Source of the DNA: Orbilia blumenaviensis
Lineage: Eukaryota > Ascomycota > Orbiliomycetes > Orbiliales > Orbiliaceae
Length of the DNA stretch: 64,000 bases
Direction of reading: 5' to 3'
Assembly (NCBI GenBank): GCA_036872755.1
Contig: JAVHNS010000001.1
Location: 186,001 to 250,000 of the forward strand
In this document: positions 47,051-60,534 of the stretch, in pieces
How positions within the stretch are numbered: position 1 is the first letter of the stretch
How the letters are laid out: every line of letters begins with the position of its first letter
Notes under the pieces: generated by a model
Database searches by the model: none
Told to the model about the DNA's origin: nothing
Seen by the model: the letters and a program-made list of their open reading frames with translations, nothing else
Position numbers and translations under genes: made by a program

Positions 47051-48239
47051 ATGTTGGGAATTATTAAGGCGATAGCCCTGACGGCGAGTCTTGTTCACGG
47101 AGCATCTTTGCAAAGTGTAACCGGATGGGGGTCAAATCCGTCTAACATTCAAATGAGTATTTACGTCCCGGACCGATTGGCTAGTAAGCCTCCCGTTGTC
47201 GTCGCTGTAAGTATCGAAAATCAATTCCAACCCTCCTGCCAACATCTCAATATACGTTCTGACAACGTTGTAATTTCTCTAGTTGCATGGCTGCGGGGGG
47301 AATGGCCAGCAAATGTATTCCAGCTCCCGTTTTCAAACATACGCCGACCAATACGGATTTATTCTCGTCTATCCGAGTAGCAATAGCAACCAAGGAATGG
47401 CTTGTTGGGATAACCACAGTGCTAAGAGTCTGACCCACGATGGAGGTGGCGACACCCAGGGAATCGTCCAGCAAGTCCAATATACTTTGAACAAGTACAA
47501 TGGCGATGCGAATAGGGTTTACGTCATCGGGTTTTCATCCGGCGCAATGATGACAAACAATCTCGCAGCAACCTACCCGGATGTATTTGAGGCTGGGGCA
47601 CCGTTTGCTGGTGTGCCTGCTGCCTGTTGGGCCGGCGCGGGTGGTTCGAACCCTTTAAACACGAATACTAGTTGCCCAAACGCCCAAATTACAAAATCCG
47701 CCCAAGACTGGGGAAACTACGCGCGAAATGCGTATCCTGGATACACTGGTCGTCGCACAAGGATGCAGATCTGGCACGGCGCTACGGATAACCTTGTCTT
47801 GCCCCAACTTTTCCAAGAGGAGTTAAAGCAATGGAGTAATGTTCTCGGTGTGTCTCAAGTAGGAACCAATTCTAATAATCCAGAAAGTGGATACACACAA
47901 TACCTCTATGGTGATGGAAAACAGTTGGTAGGATATCTCGCGGCGGGTTTAGGCCATGGTGCTGTTCCATACCACGAGTCCATGGTTTTAAGCTTTTTCG
48001 GCGTCCTTACAACGCCATCTACTTCAACAACGACCAGTACCAGAGCCACGACCACGACCTCAGTTCTAACCACAACTCCAAGGACGACTATGGTGATAAC
48101 CACGACGACGCCAGGAAATCCAGGGGCCCAACAAAGCAAGTGGGGTCAATGTGGTGGAATAGGTTGGACTGGAGCCTCCGCGTGCAGCCCACCTGCAGCA
48201 TGTTCTACTTTGAATCCGTACTACGCACAATGTCTGTAG
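47051..48239 (+). CDS. Secreted CE1-family esterase (acetylxylan/feruloyl type) with CBM1
   Basis: The exons are 47051-47206 and 47283-48239, giving 370 aa. The signal peptide is MLGIIKAIALTASLVHG. The alpha/beta-hydrolase (PHB-depolymerase-like) domain has LHGCGGNGQQM (oxyanion region), VIGFSSGAMMT with nucleophile Ser137, WHGATDN with Asp221 and GLGHGAVPYH with His277. The 76-bp intron (GTAAGT to TCTCTAG) joins PPVVVA to LHGCGG. A Thr/Ser linker (about 296-331) leads to a C-terminal CBM1 (KWGQCGGIGWTG to YYAQCL). Such enzymes remove acetyl or feruloyl esters from xylan; the sequence favours acetylxylan esterase but does not settle it. With its GH62 neighbour it forms a two-gene xylan-debranching pair on the same strand. 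Confidence 0.94.
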
Positions 48240-49802
48240 CTTGGTTCATGAACCCAGCAGCGAGTGCGGGGTGCGCATGCATCAAGTGTAGTGTAAAGTA
48301 TCAATGAGACAAAGTCGACCTACTGGTCTAAATGCTGAAGATATACAGACTATTATATATATTGAGTTGTGTAAAATGGGGAAATATATTGTAGTAACTT
48401 AAGTTATAGTGCTTCGGTCGTTATATCGGCTGAATCCCGTCTAATATCGATATCATGATGCCGTAAATATACTTCCTCGAGCTTCCCAGTATATATGTGT
48501 TGTTTTTGTGGTCAAGCTCTCGCCAAGACTACAAATCTAGAAGCCTAACCAGAAAAGGATAATGCTTGGTGAGACAAACAAGACAAACGTCCTCCGTGTG
48601 TTGCCCACAGGGTTCACAAAACTTGACAAACTGTGTTGTGAAGGAGCAAACGATATTGAGAATGCAACAAAGCCTTCAACAATCCAAACCTGGAACTGTT
48701 CTATCTGTGCATGCATACAGCCTCAAATTCAGAGGTGACGAGGTCACCGAGCGCCGTATCCCAAATAAGAGGGAGATCTGCATGCCGGAGTCCACTTCTA
48801 AAGCCACAAAAATCGTTGCAACATAATATTCGTAAGATCAAATGTTAATCTCGCACGCCCCACGTTGTAATCATTGGTCATCCACCTTAACCACGAGGCC
48901 TTGAGGACGTCTCCGTGTTGCACCGGAAAACGGAAATTCTGGATGGAAGCCATGGCGTCTACGTAGGAATCTCGCTTCAGTGAATGAATGCGCGAACTAT
49001 CTTCTCCGATACGCGAGAGGCGCCTCAAGCACTTCTGTGATGGGCTGATAGAACTTAATCTAGCGGCGCCGGGATGGAGCCAAAGCATTGTGGCAGCCTG
49101 CAGCTCCCAGCCCAGATGGAACGGATATCCGGGTGATTAGAGTGTACACGATCTTATATCATTATCCCAATTAAGCAGCTAAACTTTGGACTTGTAACTA
49201 TAAATTTTATGGACGACGGGACAGTATTATAATTCTGGTTACATCACCGCCATCGGGATCCGGAGAGATTCTGCCTCGGGCACACAAGCCACGAGCTCTA
49301 TGTCTATCAGTGAAAATCAGTAGTATATTGGGCTTTTAATTTGAGGATTTCTTGGAAATATGTACAGCTTTTGAAATCCTGCGTTCCGATTCCGTAGGAT
49401 AAGACTCCTCCGAGATTATAGGGATATATACAAGGGAAGATAAAAGGGAAGTCTTTTTTTGATTGTTGGTGCCGTCGTGGCACCAGGTCAGAACGCCATT
49501 TCCCCATACCGGATATTTAAAGAAAAGTAACAAACCAACCAGAACGTTAAATGAAAAAAAAAAAAAAAAAAATACCCTGTCTAAAATGCAAAATGGTATC
49601 TAGAACGCTATGCCGCCAGAAAGTGCTGTTGAAAACCAAAAATCATTACAAGGGAAAACGGTAGGGAGAGGGGCGGGAGGGCAAGCAAAAAGGAAAGCAT
49701 TAATGGCCTCATCAAACCCGTCTTCTAGGTGGGGTAGGTGGCCTAGAAACGATGCGAGAGATAAATGGTGACGATAAAACTGTAAAGTGGTACGGACTAT
49801 CA
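48240..49802. other. Convergent intergenic region
   Basis: No gene is supported. It ends with a 19-base A-run at 49554-49572. Confidence 0.55.
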
Positions 49803-51623
49803 TTAGTGAGACAAGGATTCATTGCTTTTCTCTCTTTTCAAGTCTTTCTCCTCATCTCTTGACCTATGTGAACTCGTAGCACTTGGCCGCCGGAATGTAT
49901 CCAGTGGGATAAAGTTGCTGAAGCTTAAGCGCTTGCCATTTCCTCCCTTCTCTTTTGATTTGTGGGCCCCCTCAGCCTCAACCTTCTTTCGGATGTCTTT
50001 GTCAATGGGGGCACTGATATCGTCTCGCACATTGGATTTCCAGTAGTCGTCCCAATCAACCGGTTGGACGGAATACCTGTCCATGTTGGAAGAGTTTATT
50101 GAGTCGTAGCCCCAGTCTCGTTTCACTGTGCGTGGGGATTCAGGCGTGGAAGGCCTGTCCGTGCTGTAAAGATAGCCAGTGTTGGCGACGTAAGACTCGG
50201 AGCTCGAGTTGGAGAACACTCTATTAGCAGTCGTAAATGTGCTGTTTTTAGTCGTACTGTCTGTAACCTCGGGCTGACCATGAGGAAGCTCGTTGACAGT
50301 GACAAGCGATCTGTTAAAGATGCCCCAAAAGGAAAAGTGGCGAGTTAAGATTGGTTTTATGGATGAAGCAGAGGCAGATAATATTGCCACGTCCACTTCA
50401 ATGACCGACCAGATAATCGGGAGCGTAGATGAATCTATTTTGTCGAATATTAGCAATCTGTGTTGTGTCGCCTTGGAATCCTAGAGTTCGGCTTACAGGT
50501 GATGTCAAAGTGTCTTAGCTTGTCTAAGTTGATAAAACGGACAATAGATGCAATGCAGGCACTGTGTATTGAGTTAGCGCTTTCTACTCACGAAAACTAG
50601 AGACCGTCGAGAGAACTTACAATGTAGCTAAAGTAACTAAGCTAGCGATGGCCAGCTTCTCCCTCTTTGACATCTTGAGATTCCAAATCATAGGTATCGG
50701 CGCCGTCGCCAAAATGACATCGGTGGTCACATTGATACCGGCCATAGTCTGAAGGAATGCCATCAAATTCAGACACTTAGCGTCCTTGATGGTCCAGTCC
50801 CAGCTTGCCTCTATCGGTTTGCAGTGAAATACAACGACGAAGAGCGTCATGAGGAACGACGCCACGAGAGTGAACCCGACACCATAGAGAAAGTATCGGA
50901 ACCACTTTACTGGGAAAACCCGAATGTAAAGTGTCACAATCGAGCACTTAACAAGATTTAACGAGAAGGAGTATAGCAAACCCGCCCCGTTATTTAGTAT
51001 CTATATATCTTTGGTCAGATTATGTTGGGCGAGATTGAGAAGCCATTCAGAAACATACTCTTGCGAATAGGCCAATGTTTTCCTTTAGTTTGTCCAAGTC
51101 GGCGAGATTCTGGTTCCATATATGATGCCCCAGTCCCAGTCGTATAGCTGTGTTTCAAATCGAATATCAGCATTGCTCACTCTAGCGCGGGGATTCCTTC
51201 AGTTTCCAACGTACAGTATAGAATAATACTTGAGCAAGCCAGAGATACCAACTACATAAATTGTGTTTGTTAGATATTGAGATAATTCTGGGTCAAAGGA
51301 GAGCGGCGCGTCTATGCAAAACATACTGTAGCAGCGACCATCAGGGCTAAATATTTGCGGCTCGTTAGTTAACTTCTCGCACTGATGGAGCAATTCAAGA
51401 AGAGTCGAAGGAACTTACCATCATCCATTTGAAATCTGCTTGCCAGTCCGACTCTTGCATATATTCTCGCAGCCATAAATAGCACAATCAACCCCATAAG
51501 CACTGAATTTACGATAATGATAAGGTGCACATGGTTGCTCTTGTCGTCGAAATTGATCTTTGAGAGATCGGGGAGTTCGTATCCAAAGCTTTCGGCCGAC
51601 GTTCCGGTGATAACATCGTCCAT
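49803..51623 (-). CDS. PTH11-like seven-helix membrane protein (rhodopsin/SAT4-type), seven exons
   Basis: The exons are 51623-51419, 51346-51327, 51251-51215, 51147-51059, 51000-50621, 50561-50497 and 50434-49803, giving 475 aa. There is no CFEM domain; the N-terminus is a 30-residue extracellular stretch. Landmarks of the fungal rhodopsin-like/PTH11 group are FMAARIYARVG, FQMDDALMVAAT, GLGHHIWN, SIVTLYIRVFP, FHCKPIEASWDW, TTDVILATAPIPMIWNL and SSTLPIIWSVIEVDVAIL. About 190 cytosolic C-terminal residues are Ser-rich and basic, with possible phosphorylation sites. Introns are 58-75 bp and all keep frame. Exon 2 is only 20 nt and supplies the conserved LMVAAT after the DD pair. PTH11-like proteins are proposed G-protein-coupled receptors for surface or nutrient sensing; ligand and function here are unknown. 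Confidence 0.9.
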
Positions 51624-54600
51624 GTTGTTTCCTTCTCTTCAGGCATAAAAAAAAAAACCTTGATATTGGTATTGAATTCGAGTTCTCGGGTTGTTTGGGT
51701 TCCACCAGCTGTTTACCACTTTCCCCCCATTGTCGGATTCCGAGGTCCTTCCTTGTTCTCGAAATCGATCTGCGCTCTGAAATCGCTTCCTCCGCAACGT
51801 ATTCCAGATATCGAAGCGAAAGAAGGTAGAAGTAACACTTTTTAGACCAAAACTCCAAAAAAAAAAAAAAAAAATGAAAGCTTAGCAAACAATATGGCGG
51901 ATGAGCTAGTATATTATATTAAAAATGAGTATAAATGAAGAAAGTGGATCTCGAATTGCTCGACGTGGGTCCCTTAGAGCTAATAACACCACTCCACGGA
52001 ATGGTTTATAGGAAAAGGCAAATAACCCAACGGTACGATTAAGGACCCAACCTGCATGATTATTATCAATTCAGGTCTGGAGTCGAATTTACCCAGTCCC
52101 TTCTGACTCTGTTACACTACCATGATAAAGCGGGACATCTGCTAATGGCAAGGCTTTGAAATTAAACAACGCATCTTTTCGTTCCTTGGGTTGTCACTTG
52201 GGCAAGCCATCCCCATGGCAGAGCGCCATTGTTCCGTGATTGATGTATGGTTAGATACCCTGTTTGCCATGTTAGAGAATCTGCAGAGGGGGGTGCATAA
52301 GAAGGAGGAAGCACCTATAGGACAAGTAATTATAGCCTGTTCAAGCTCACGAGTTTAACATGACCTCTTCATGTCGGGGCCCACTTTTCCTGCAACTGCA
52401 TGGAAACCCTGGAATACTCCGAGCCTTTTGCCAGTTTGAGGAACCTGGCTCACAACCTACGACTCGTTAAAGCTGGTCCTAAACCAGAGTTCAGAAGAGG
52501 TCGCAACCCCACAGAATTTTTTTAGTGCTGCTCAGGAACAGGAAATTGACGATGTAGAATTTGTTAGTCGTGTGGCTTATGGTTTGGGGGGCGGTCTGTG
52601 CCAACCATCCAAGATATGTTTGGGCACAAACTTCTCTTCGCTGGTCTGTGCGATAAGATACCCCAGCTCTGATAGACGAACTTGCAGCATAAACCATGTC
52701 AATTTTTACTCGTGCCAACAGGCGGAATCGGGCAAGATCTTCTGGAAGAATGTCACCTCTCATTCTAGAAGGCCCTGATATATCGAGAGTGACTTTTTTT
52801 TTTCATCAATCGAACCCAGCCAAAAGTTGATCCGAATTCCGAACGGATTCCGCACAAGGTGCAGTCGGATTTTCTGCGCCGAGTGCATGTAAATATGCAG
52901 GTCGACCACGATTCTCTTTTACGATGGTTGGTGGCGATTTCAAAGCCATATTATGCATACATACATATCAGTAGATTTCTGTGAATTCCGCTTTTCGGTG
53001 TTACGTTTCTAGCTGGGCCGTGCCGACAAAGCACGAACCTGAAACGAACGGTAGAAGCGAAAGGCTTACCGAGAGCTCGTAATTGGCGAGAATCTGACAT
53101 CGGACTATTACGAGCTTCTCCACCTCAAAAATCTCTGAGTACAACACTGTCTACGGAACAGAGACTGTGCTACGACGCCGCGTCTGAATTACAATATTGA
53201 GGCTGAGTGTCTTCCTCATTGCAAGAGCCCGTGACGAAGCCCCATTATTCATGAAACAAAATACACGAACTCACAAATTGGGTATATTGAAAAAGGGGGC
53301 GAAACTAAAAAAATCACGGGACGCGCAGAAGATTGAAGAGGGAATCGCCAAGTCTTGCCGGTTCCTTTGACGGCTATTTCGGACGAAAATTCCGATTATC
53401 CGATAGTTCTGTTGGTCAAGGCTTCTGGTGGGCCACCACACGCTCGCCCCGTCTGATAGTTGTTACACGGTGCCTCACCTTAATTGCTTCCTTCAAAATG
53501 GAAGGAAACAGGATCTGTGCGGTTGGTCCGTGCTGGATCCCTTTCGTGCTCCAATCTCGTAGGGTCCAACGCTCGTCCTCGAAACTGGACTCGGAGAAAC
53601 CCCGCAATGTTTCCTATAATGTCGCAACGATCTTTTAAAACCCAAATAGCCAAAGAATACCTCAAAGTCCGACTCCTTGAACCCTCATAATCCGTGCCCT
53701 AAGTAAGTTGACCTGTGGCGCTAGGAATCTCATCACACCTGCGATCCAGTTCCAACCCCTCAGATATCAGATCGAGGGCTGAGAAAAAATGCAACAATTT
53801 CCGAGACCTGCATATAGCCGGCGAACCGCCTAAAGTAAACATCTCACACTCGGTAGGGATATATTCACATTTTAGAAAATATCCCGCAACAAAAAAACAT
53901 CGACTTTATATCGTTTACATGCAGATATTGATAACACAATCCAATACCGGAGGGCTTCAAACCTGAATGGCGAATCGAAAACGGCCTAGGGCTAAATACA
54001 ACCAATCGATCCTGAACCGGCTCCCGGGATACATACATACCAGGTGAACATTCTTTCACACACACGTGTGAAGTGCAGAGTGGACCAATCTCGGCCTACG
54101 CATGTCCGTGCGGCTTTTCGGTGTCATCATTCCTTCCTTCTAGAAAAACCAGGCGCTTCCAAATGCTGAGACATCCAAGGAAATCGATTTCCTGGAGCCT
54201 CTCGTTCCTCCGCAGCGGCCCCCCTTGACACCAATGATGATTATGGTGGTGATGTCTCTTCCAAAAACCTCAGAAGGGTAAATTGAAGTTATTCCGAGTC
54301 TTGCTTCACCAGGCAAATGGCCGCATTGGGGTTTTGTCCGGAACATCATCCTAGAAAACCTCTCGTCCCGTTTGGGTTTCCTTTGGCTCAGTTGTATTGA
54401 ACCAGCTTCTTGGAAAGCTGATGCGTCTTAACCATTTGAGGCACAATGGTTTTCCACTCATCCTCGTATACATACTGTGCAGAAGTAACCCCTCAAGTTC
54501 GCCCCTCGAAAGGCTGGAGGATTGTCTACTGTCCATAACACCCCGGGAAAAAGTATGGCTGCAGACTACATTAGCCATCGGGGTAGACTTCTGCCTACGT

Positions 54601-57249
54601 ACCCACAACTGACTGTTACCTGAAGATACTGATGAAAATACACTCTCGCTTGGAGCGATATTACTCCTGCAAATCTTGGAACTTGGGGTAAACTCTACGC
54701 CGTTTAGGAGATGACCAGTCGGGCTACGGGCAGATTCATGTATACACACACAGACATACATCATATGCGTAGTCAACAGAGCATTGACCTTCTGCCCTGG
54801 GTTATTCCGCACGTATAGTCATCCGGGTTTGGTTAGACCCATCATCTTGAAATCTGAAATCCTTCTCGCAAGCTCGCGCTGACAATATAAGCACCTATTG
54901 GCTAAATTACAAGGGTATTTCCGCTGTGGCTCAGTCCTAATCAGCGACAAGGCCAGGGCCTTCTCCCCTCTCATTCATTCATACTTATGTATGTACTTAC
55001 ATACCAAGACCGACGAGGTAAAATACCCCACGGTAACCGCCGGAGGACACACGGCAGAGACTTGGGGTCTTCCTGTCTTTTTCCTATTGGATTTCGCAAT
55101 AGAGTCTGTGACAATACGCATGATCAAATGCATGCATATGCGCACTTGCAGAAATGGAGCACTGCACTGACGTTTTATGCTGAAGATTTATATCTAATAT
55201 TCCTATTTATAAACTACTTTTTGTCGTGGGCGGCTCTTGCAACTACAACGTTAACAACTTGTTCTAACCCAAATATTCAGATACTAATTAACTAACTGTC
55301 TGAACAGGGTCTCAAGCTCGAGGTGATATATGCTAACCCCGCGAATGGATTCATTTCGCCCCAAGATCGAATCTTCCTGAATGGCCCCTCACTATCACAC
55401 TTGCTAATTATTTCACGATTCATCTAATTTGGCAATCTCTTGGAAGATCAGTGTCTCCACGTCTACGTCCCTAGTCGACTAGTCCCACAAAGCCTGGTCC
55501 TAGACTAAAAGCCTGACTCGAGTCGGGAGACGAAAAGATTCCATCCTAATAAGTTGGTTTAAAACAGAAGGGAAAGGAACCCCCTGTGACAGTAGAATGA
55601 CCCCCCCCCCCAGTCCCTAGAAATCTTTCTAAAGAAGCTTTTTCTTTTGAGAAGACGGCACAAGTGCATGGGAGGATTGGTGGTCGAGGGGGGTGGTTAA
55701 TATATATACGTATTCGCCAACGTAAAAGGGCTAAACTTATCCCGAGTCCCACCTCCTGCACCTAGCATTTGGCCACCTGCCAATATACCGTCGGTTTCAT
55801 CTCGCGATAAATAGGCCAAGAACTGGGGATGTTTTAGAACGAAGCATGGAAGAAAAAAAAAGAAGAAGGCGGGAATAACTTTATCATCGCAGACCCCCCT
55901 GGTATGAACTCAGGAACAAAAAACACGCCCAGAAGGACCTAAGAAACCCCCATACCTCATTATAAAACATGTTTATTATAATATATTATAGGATCGACCA
56001 GCATAGACGATACACAAGATATCTTCGTGATTCAAAACACCCCCAATTTTCAATAGTTGCATTTTATATAGAGGTGTCACTCCACCCCGTATGCATGATG
56101 CCGCTCGACGACGGACCTTCCTCGCTTTATAAAATGTTTCTGAGCTCCCTGTCACAGGCTTTTATGCTGTGAAGGGTTTAGCCACGGGGTCTTCGCGAAA
56201 TGGGATCGTAATCAGCCGGAGCAGACGTGATTATAAAGCTACCGATGGTTACATTGTTGGGGGTGTAGGGATTCCAGCGCTGTGAGCCAGCTGCTGGTCT
56301 TTACATTTAGTACTAGTAATGCAGTAGAAGTACTAGATTTTCACAAGAACATTCGTAGACCCCAATGCGGTCTCAGCGAATCATTAAGAACGACACTTCG
56401 TTTGCCACAGTTGTTTGTTCAAGGAGCAGGCCTAGGACGGCATTGTATCTCTAAACCCGAGATGCCGATAATTGATAGTGGCGAATACAAACCAGCTCTC
56501 GCCTGTGCAACCGGATGCATATTAATTGAGCCTAGCGAAACAGAAGCTTTAAAAAAAAAAGGGTAATAGGCCGTGCATGCATGTATGCATATGCATATCT
56601 ACTGGCCAGCTACCCAATCCCTTTCGTGTCGAGATAACCCTTCACCACGTAGAGCCATCGACACGACCTTTTACAATTCTTTTTCTGGAGTTTTAGCCAG
56701 CTTCCCCCGGCCACCGTTCTTTTTAAACCCGCTGTCGCCGCTTCAAAATGCCAAGCCATTACCTAGATATCCTCAGAGGCTAAGCTGTTGTTTGTATTCT
56801 TGCAGAGTATATATAATACTCTATCGCTATTAATTTATAGTTCTCTAACGGGACGGCATTCGTGACTGATAGTAGCATTTAGCCTCGAGCTTGCTGCAAA
56901 AAAGAATTAAGATAACATATAAATAGAATCAAGTGCGTATAATCATTGTACCCCATTTAGGTAATCACTTGTGGAACTACGTATATTCATGTTTATTAGA
57001 AAAGAGAACGGAGGAAAAGATTATATATGTCAGTATTCCAATAGATAGCCTAATTACACAACCAAAATCAATTTGAGCTAAGGCCAGGACAAAACTAGTA
57101 TATTTTATTTTTCAAACTCCTACAAATTACAAAAACCTCTATGATAACAATAGCAAACAACAGCCTTAGTGATACACACAAGAAACTCCAGCTCGTCTCT
57201 GATCACTGGTAGTCACAATAGACAAAGCCCACCCGAAGTACAATTATAT
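51624..57249. other. 5.6-kb gene-poor stretch
   Basis: Many short frames open on both strands (for example 53333-53690, 54351-54812, 56282-56566) but none shows a family, signal peptide or convincing splice structure. It contains an 11-base C-run at 55601-55611 and an A-run near 51857-51874. No transposon ends or RNA genes could be recognised. Confidence 0.5.
55601..55611 (+). repeat. Poly-C run (11 nt)
   Basis: Homopolymer of C in a gene-poor region. Confidence 0.7.
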
Positions 57250-60200
57250 TCAGTCAGGCAGGAACCAAGAAACATCCTTATTCTCCTGCGGAACCGGAAA
57301 ATCGGATATATTGAACCCATGAAGGTAGACCCTATTATTACTCAGCAACAGGTCCAAATCAGACAATACCTGTCCAAACCCTTCGTTAAACAACCAGGAT
57401 ATCCCAAAATATATTCCAACTTCCCCACCTGTTGCCGTGAACTTGTTGGTCATGCGATTAGCATCAGTCGGATCCTCCCTGTTGAAAATAGCCGCCTTGC
57501 CATCCGCGTGAGGAGAGTCGTAGGCATTTGTGGTCTTGTATTGCTGTCCCTGAGGTAGATCAGAGATATACAAGCTGAACATCGAGTTCTTATATAGCAG
57601 AGGTTTTTCGATACCGCTCCCCGCGGACTGCGGGTTGTTTCTGTCGAAGAACCATTTGTAGGCAACGCTGACATAGTAGGTGGTCCCGGGGCATACAGCG
57701 AAAACTTGGCCCATCCATGCCCATCCCGTAGGCTGCTTAGACTGGGCGGCTTGGACTTGTCCCCAAATTAAATCTTGTGGGAAAAGGCCAGGAAGGTTCC
57801 TCCATGTAACAAGACCATATGAACCCCCATCAGGGATATTTCTGCCGTAAGTAAAGTTATAGAATGGTGTCCGCTCTACACCAGTCGGCCGCAGCAATTT
57901 ACCAGGGATCGATCCATGGATTAGTGCGTGTGTTGGGCGACAGAGAGTGGTGGTGGTTCCAGTTACAGTGACTATGGTTCTTGTGCCGGCCTATTGATGT
58001 GAATTATTTTAGTTAATATCTCATGGAGCATATATATACAGCCATGTGAATAAACATCGATAAGGAAATGAGAGGGATTCAATATTAGGGATTTTATGTG
58101 CACTCACCGTTGGTCTGGTAGTAGTGGTAGCAGTTCCCATTCTCACCCCTAGGGTCCCAAACTCTGTTGCAGTTGTTTGTTCCACAGCTGTACTGGTGAG
58201 GTAGTACGTCCTGGACTTTGTGTCAACTATAACACTGGTACGGGTCCCGGTGAATGAGTAGTTCGTTACAGTACCATCGTCATCGTATGAAGTACTAAAG
58301 GTCGAAGTACTTGTGGCCGTGTAGCTGTACTCCGTCTCATTTATGTAGCTTGTTTCGCCAACTAAATACGTAAAGGAAGTAGGCGGAACGCCCAAACTAT
58401 TATAGAGTATCTGGAAGTATAGACCACAAGCCGAGGCAACGATGCTGGGATCGAATTGTGTGATATAGGTCGGGGTCAAATTTGGGTCCTGCGTCCTTGG
58501 CGAAATTATAGCTTCGGTGGTATCTAAGTTCCGCTTGTGCGCGTTTGCCGTGCCTACAGTGGTTTGAGTAGCAGCAGACCTGGTCCTCGCGGTACTAGTA
58601 GTGAATATCATGGTCGTGACTGTTGTCTGCGTAGTAGTAGCGTATGAAACAGTTGTGATTACATAAGTTGTAGTATAAATCGGGGAAACCAAAGTTTGCG
58701 TGACCCAGACTAGATTCCTACTCGTAGCAACGTAAATCGAGTTGATTGCCGATGTAGTCGTGGTCGTGGTTCTGCGTACGCTCTCGGTGGTAACTTCTTC
58801 GATAACCGCATTCCTAAAGTTAAATAGAGAGAAAGTTTCAACAGCCTCAGTTGTCTCGGTGGCAACTATCGTAAAGTCATATTCCGTAACAGTGCTTGTG
58901 GTGTAGAGTCCGAGTTCTGAAGAACAAAAATCTGAGTACCCTCCCTGGGAGAGGATATTCCTGACAGCAGCGACTGCATTGGTTTCATATATTGTGCTGG
59001 TGACGCCAACAGTGTCAACCGAAGTTGTCGTCGGGACTACCCTTTGGGCTAGGACAGCGCCGTTGTAGAGGGCCTGCTGTCTCGATAGAGGGTCCAGCGC
59101 GAATAGAGCCGGGTTAATCAAGATGCAGTCGTTTTGAATCGGGCAGTCCAAATATGACAATTCGAGATGAGCGTCGTCACCGCACGCTAGGAAGGACCAA
59201 TCCTGTAAAATCAAACCAACGTCTGGGTCCGTAATAAAGGGCCCAATGGTAGCACCCACCGGGTAGGTTCCGTCCAAACTAATCTTAAGAACGATACGAT
59301 TCCCGTAACAGATGGCACGTTCGTCGACGGTATCGAAATTTCTGACGGAAGTATTGGCGTAGATAGTAAAATTACCGCCATAGAACAACATACGATCGTC
59401 ATCAGTTAGCTGGAAGGCGTGAAAATTGGTGCCGTTTGCATTTTGCATGACGAGTTGGAGGTCGTCGTTCACAAAGATAGTACCTTGCTCAAGGGCAGAC
59501 ATAGCGAAAATCGGGTAAGGGTCGTCGATGCTAGTAAATCCAGCTTCGGGAGCAGTGTTTGTCGTACTGTAGGTGGGGATCACCGGTATCTCCGACCCGG
59601 TAGAGACGGTCATAGTGCCATTCTGACTACTAGTTGTGCTGATTGAAGATGAAGTTGCCGGAGAGGTGCTACAAGTAGAGACCCCAGCGATCTGACTCTT
59701 TTTCTTGAGGCCAGCAGAATAATATTGTGAGTAAGATGCCGATGCAACAGCAGATGCTGTCAAATCAATAGCGCCACAGTCTCCAGGTACACTATCGCTG
59801 GAAAGGTCGTAAACCGAAACATCATTAGATACACAATTGGCCCAACCATACGTGGAGCCATTGGTAGCGAGCTGTAATAAGTTATTGCTAAGAGAAAACT
59901 CGCCAAAAGACTTGCCATCGGCCCCGATAGCACGGGGGAAGATAACGATGCGGCCTCCAGCTTGGCTTCTCCGATGGAGAGAGCTCCCCGAGAGGCAGAA
60001 CCCAAGGGAATAGGCGGTATTGATCGCCCTTTTGGTTACAGTGTCTGAGAAATCGGCAAAGATATTTATATTTGAACCATACGAAGACAATGTACCATCT
60101 GCGTTTAAAATGAAAGCAGCAGTGAGGCCTGATGATGGGTTAGAGAGAACAACGTTCCCGGAAGAGTCGATGTCAAGACCCTCGGTACTGGAAGCAACAA

Positions 60201-60534
60201 AAGTGTACAAACTATCAGGGGTTGGAACACCACTCGATGATGTTGACGAAGAGCGGGTGATGGTCGTAGTCGTAGTAGTAAGGTTGTGGCTTATGGTAGA
60301 TGTGCTCGAAGCGGAGGTTGTCGAATTTGAAGAAAAGCCAAAGGGATCCCAGGTCGCCAGAAGATCACCACAGAGCTGAAGGGATGTGCTGGTTGAGCTT
60401 CCACACTGGTTGCTTATGACAGTTGTTGGGATGAAGGTGGAGGTTTGAACTTCAGTAACTGTCATTACTACCGTAGAGCTCTGGGCCCGGACCAATGATA
60501 GGCCCAACAAAAGGAGGAAATTTAAAGTCTCCAT
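57250..60534 (-). CDS. Secreted multidomain protein with an internally duplicated domain
   Basis: The exons are 60534-58108 and 57990-57250, giving 1055 aa. The signal peptide is METLNFLLLLGLSLVRAQ. Two related domains follow, at about residues 105-270 and 335-480. Both have an AF-x-L-x-x-D-G/D-x-x-x-x-YG-x-N-x-x-I-x-A core (AAFILNADGTLSSYGSNINIFAD and HAFQLTDDDRMLFYGGNFTIYAN), later W-x-x-C/ACG and a closing DC. Thr/Val-rich segments with TTTVT and YTSS-like repeats come next (about 560-800). The 117-bp intron (GTGAGT to AATAG, phase 0) leads to a C-terminal domain (about 845-1050) resembling a jelly-roll carbohydrate-binding module (GQVFAVCPGTTYYVSVAYKW, GGEVGIYFGI). There is no GPI signal. 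It is likely a wall or extracellular carbohydrate-binding protein; the exact family is not certain. Confidence 0.78.

Noticed and set aside
54351..54812. 153-codon minus-strand open frame
   Set aside because: No domain, leader or neighbouring exon supports it, and short frames are open on the other strand too.
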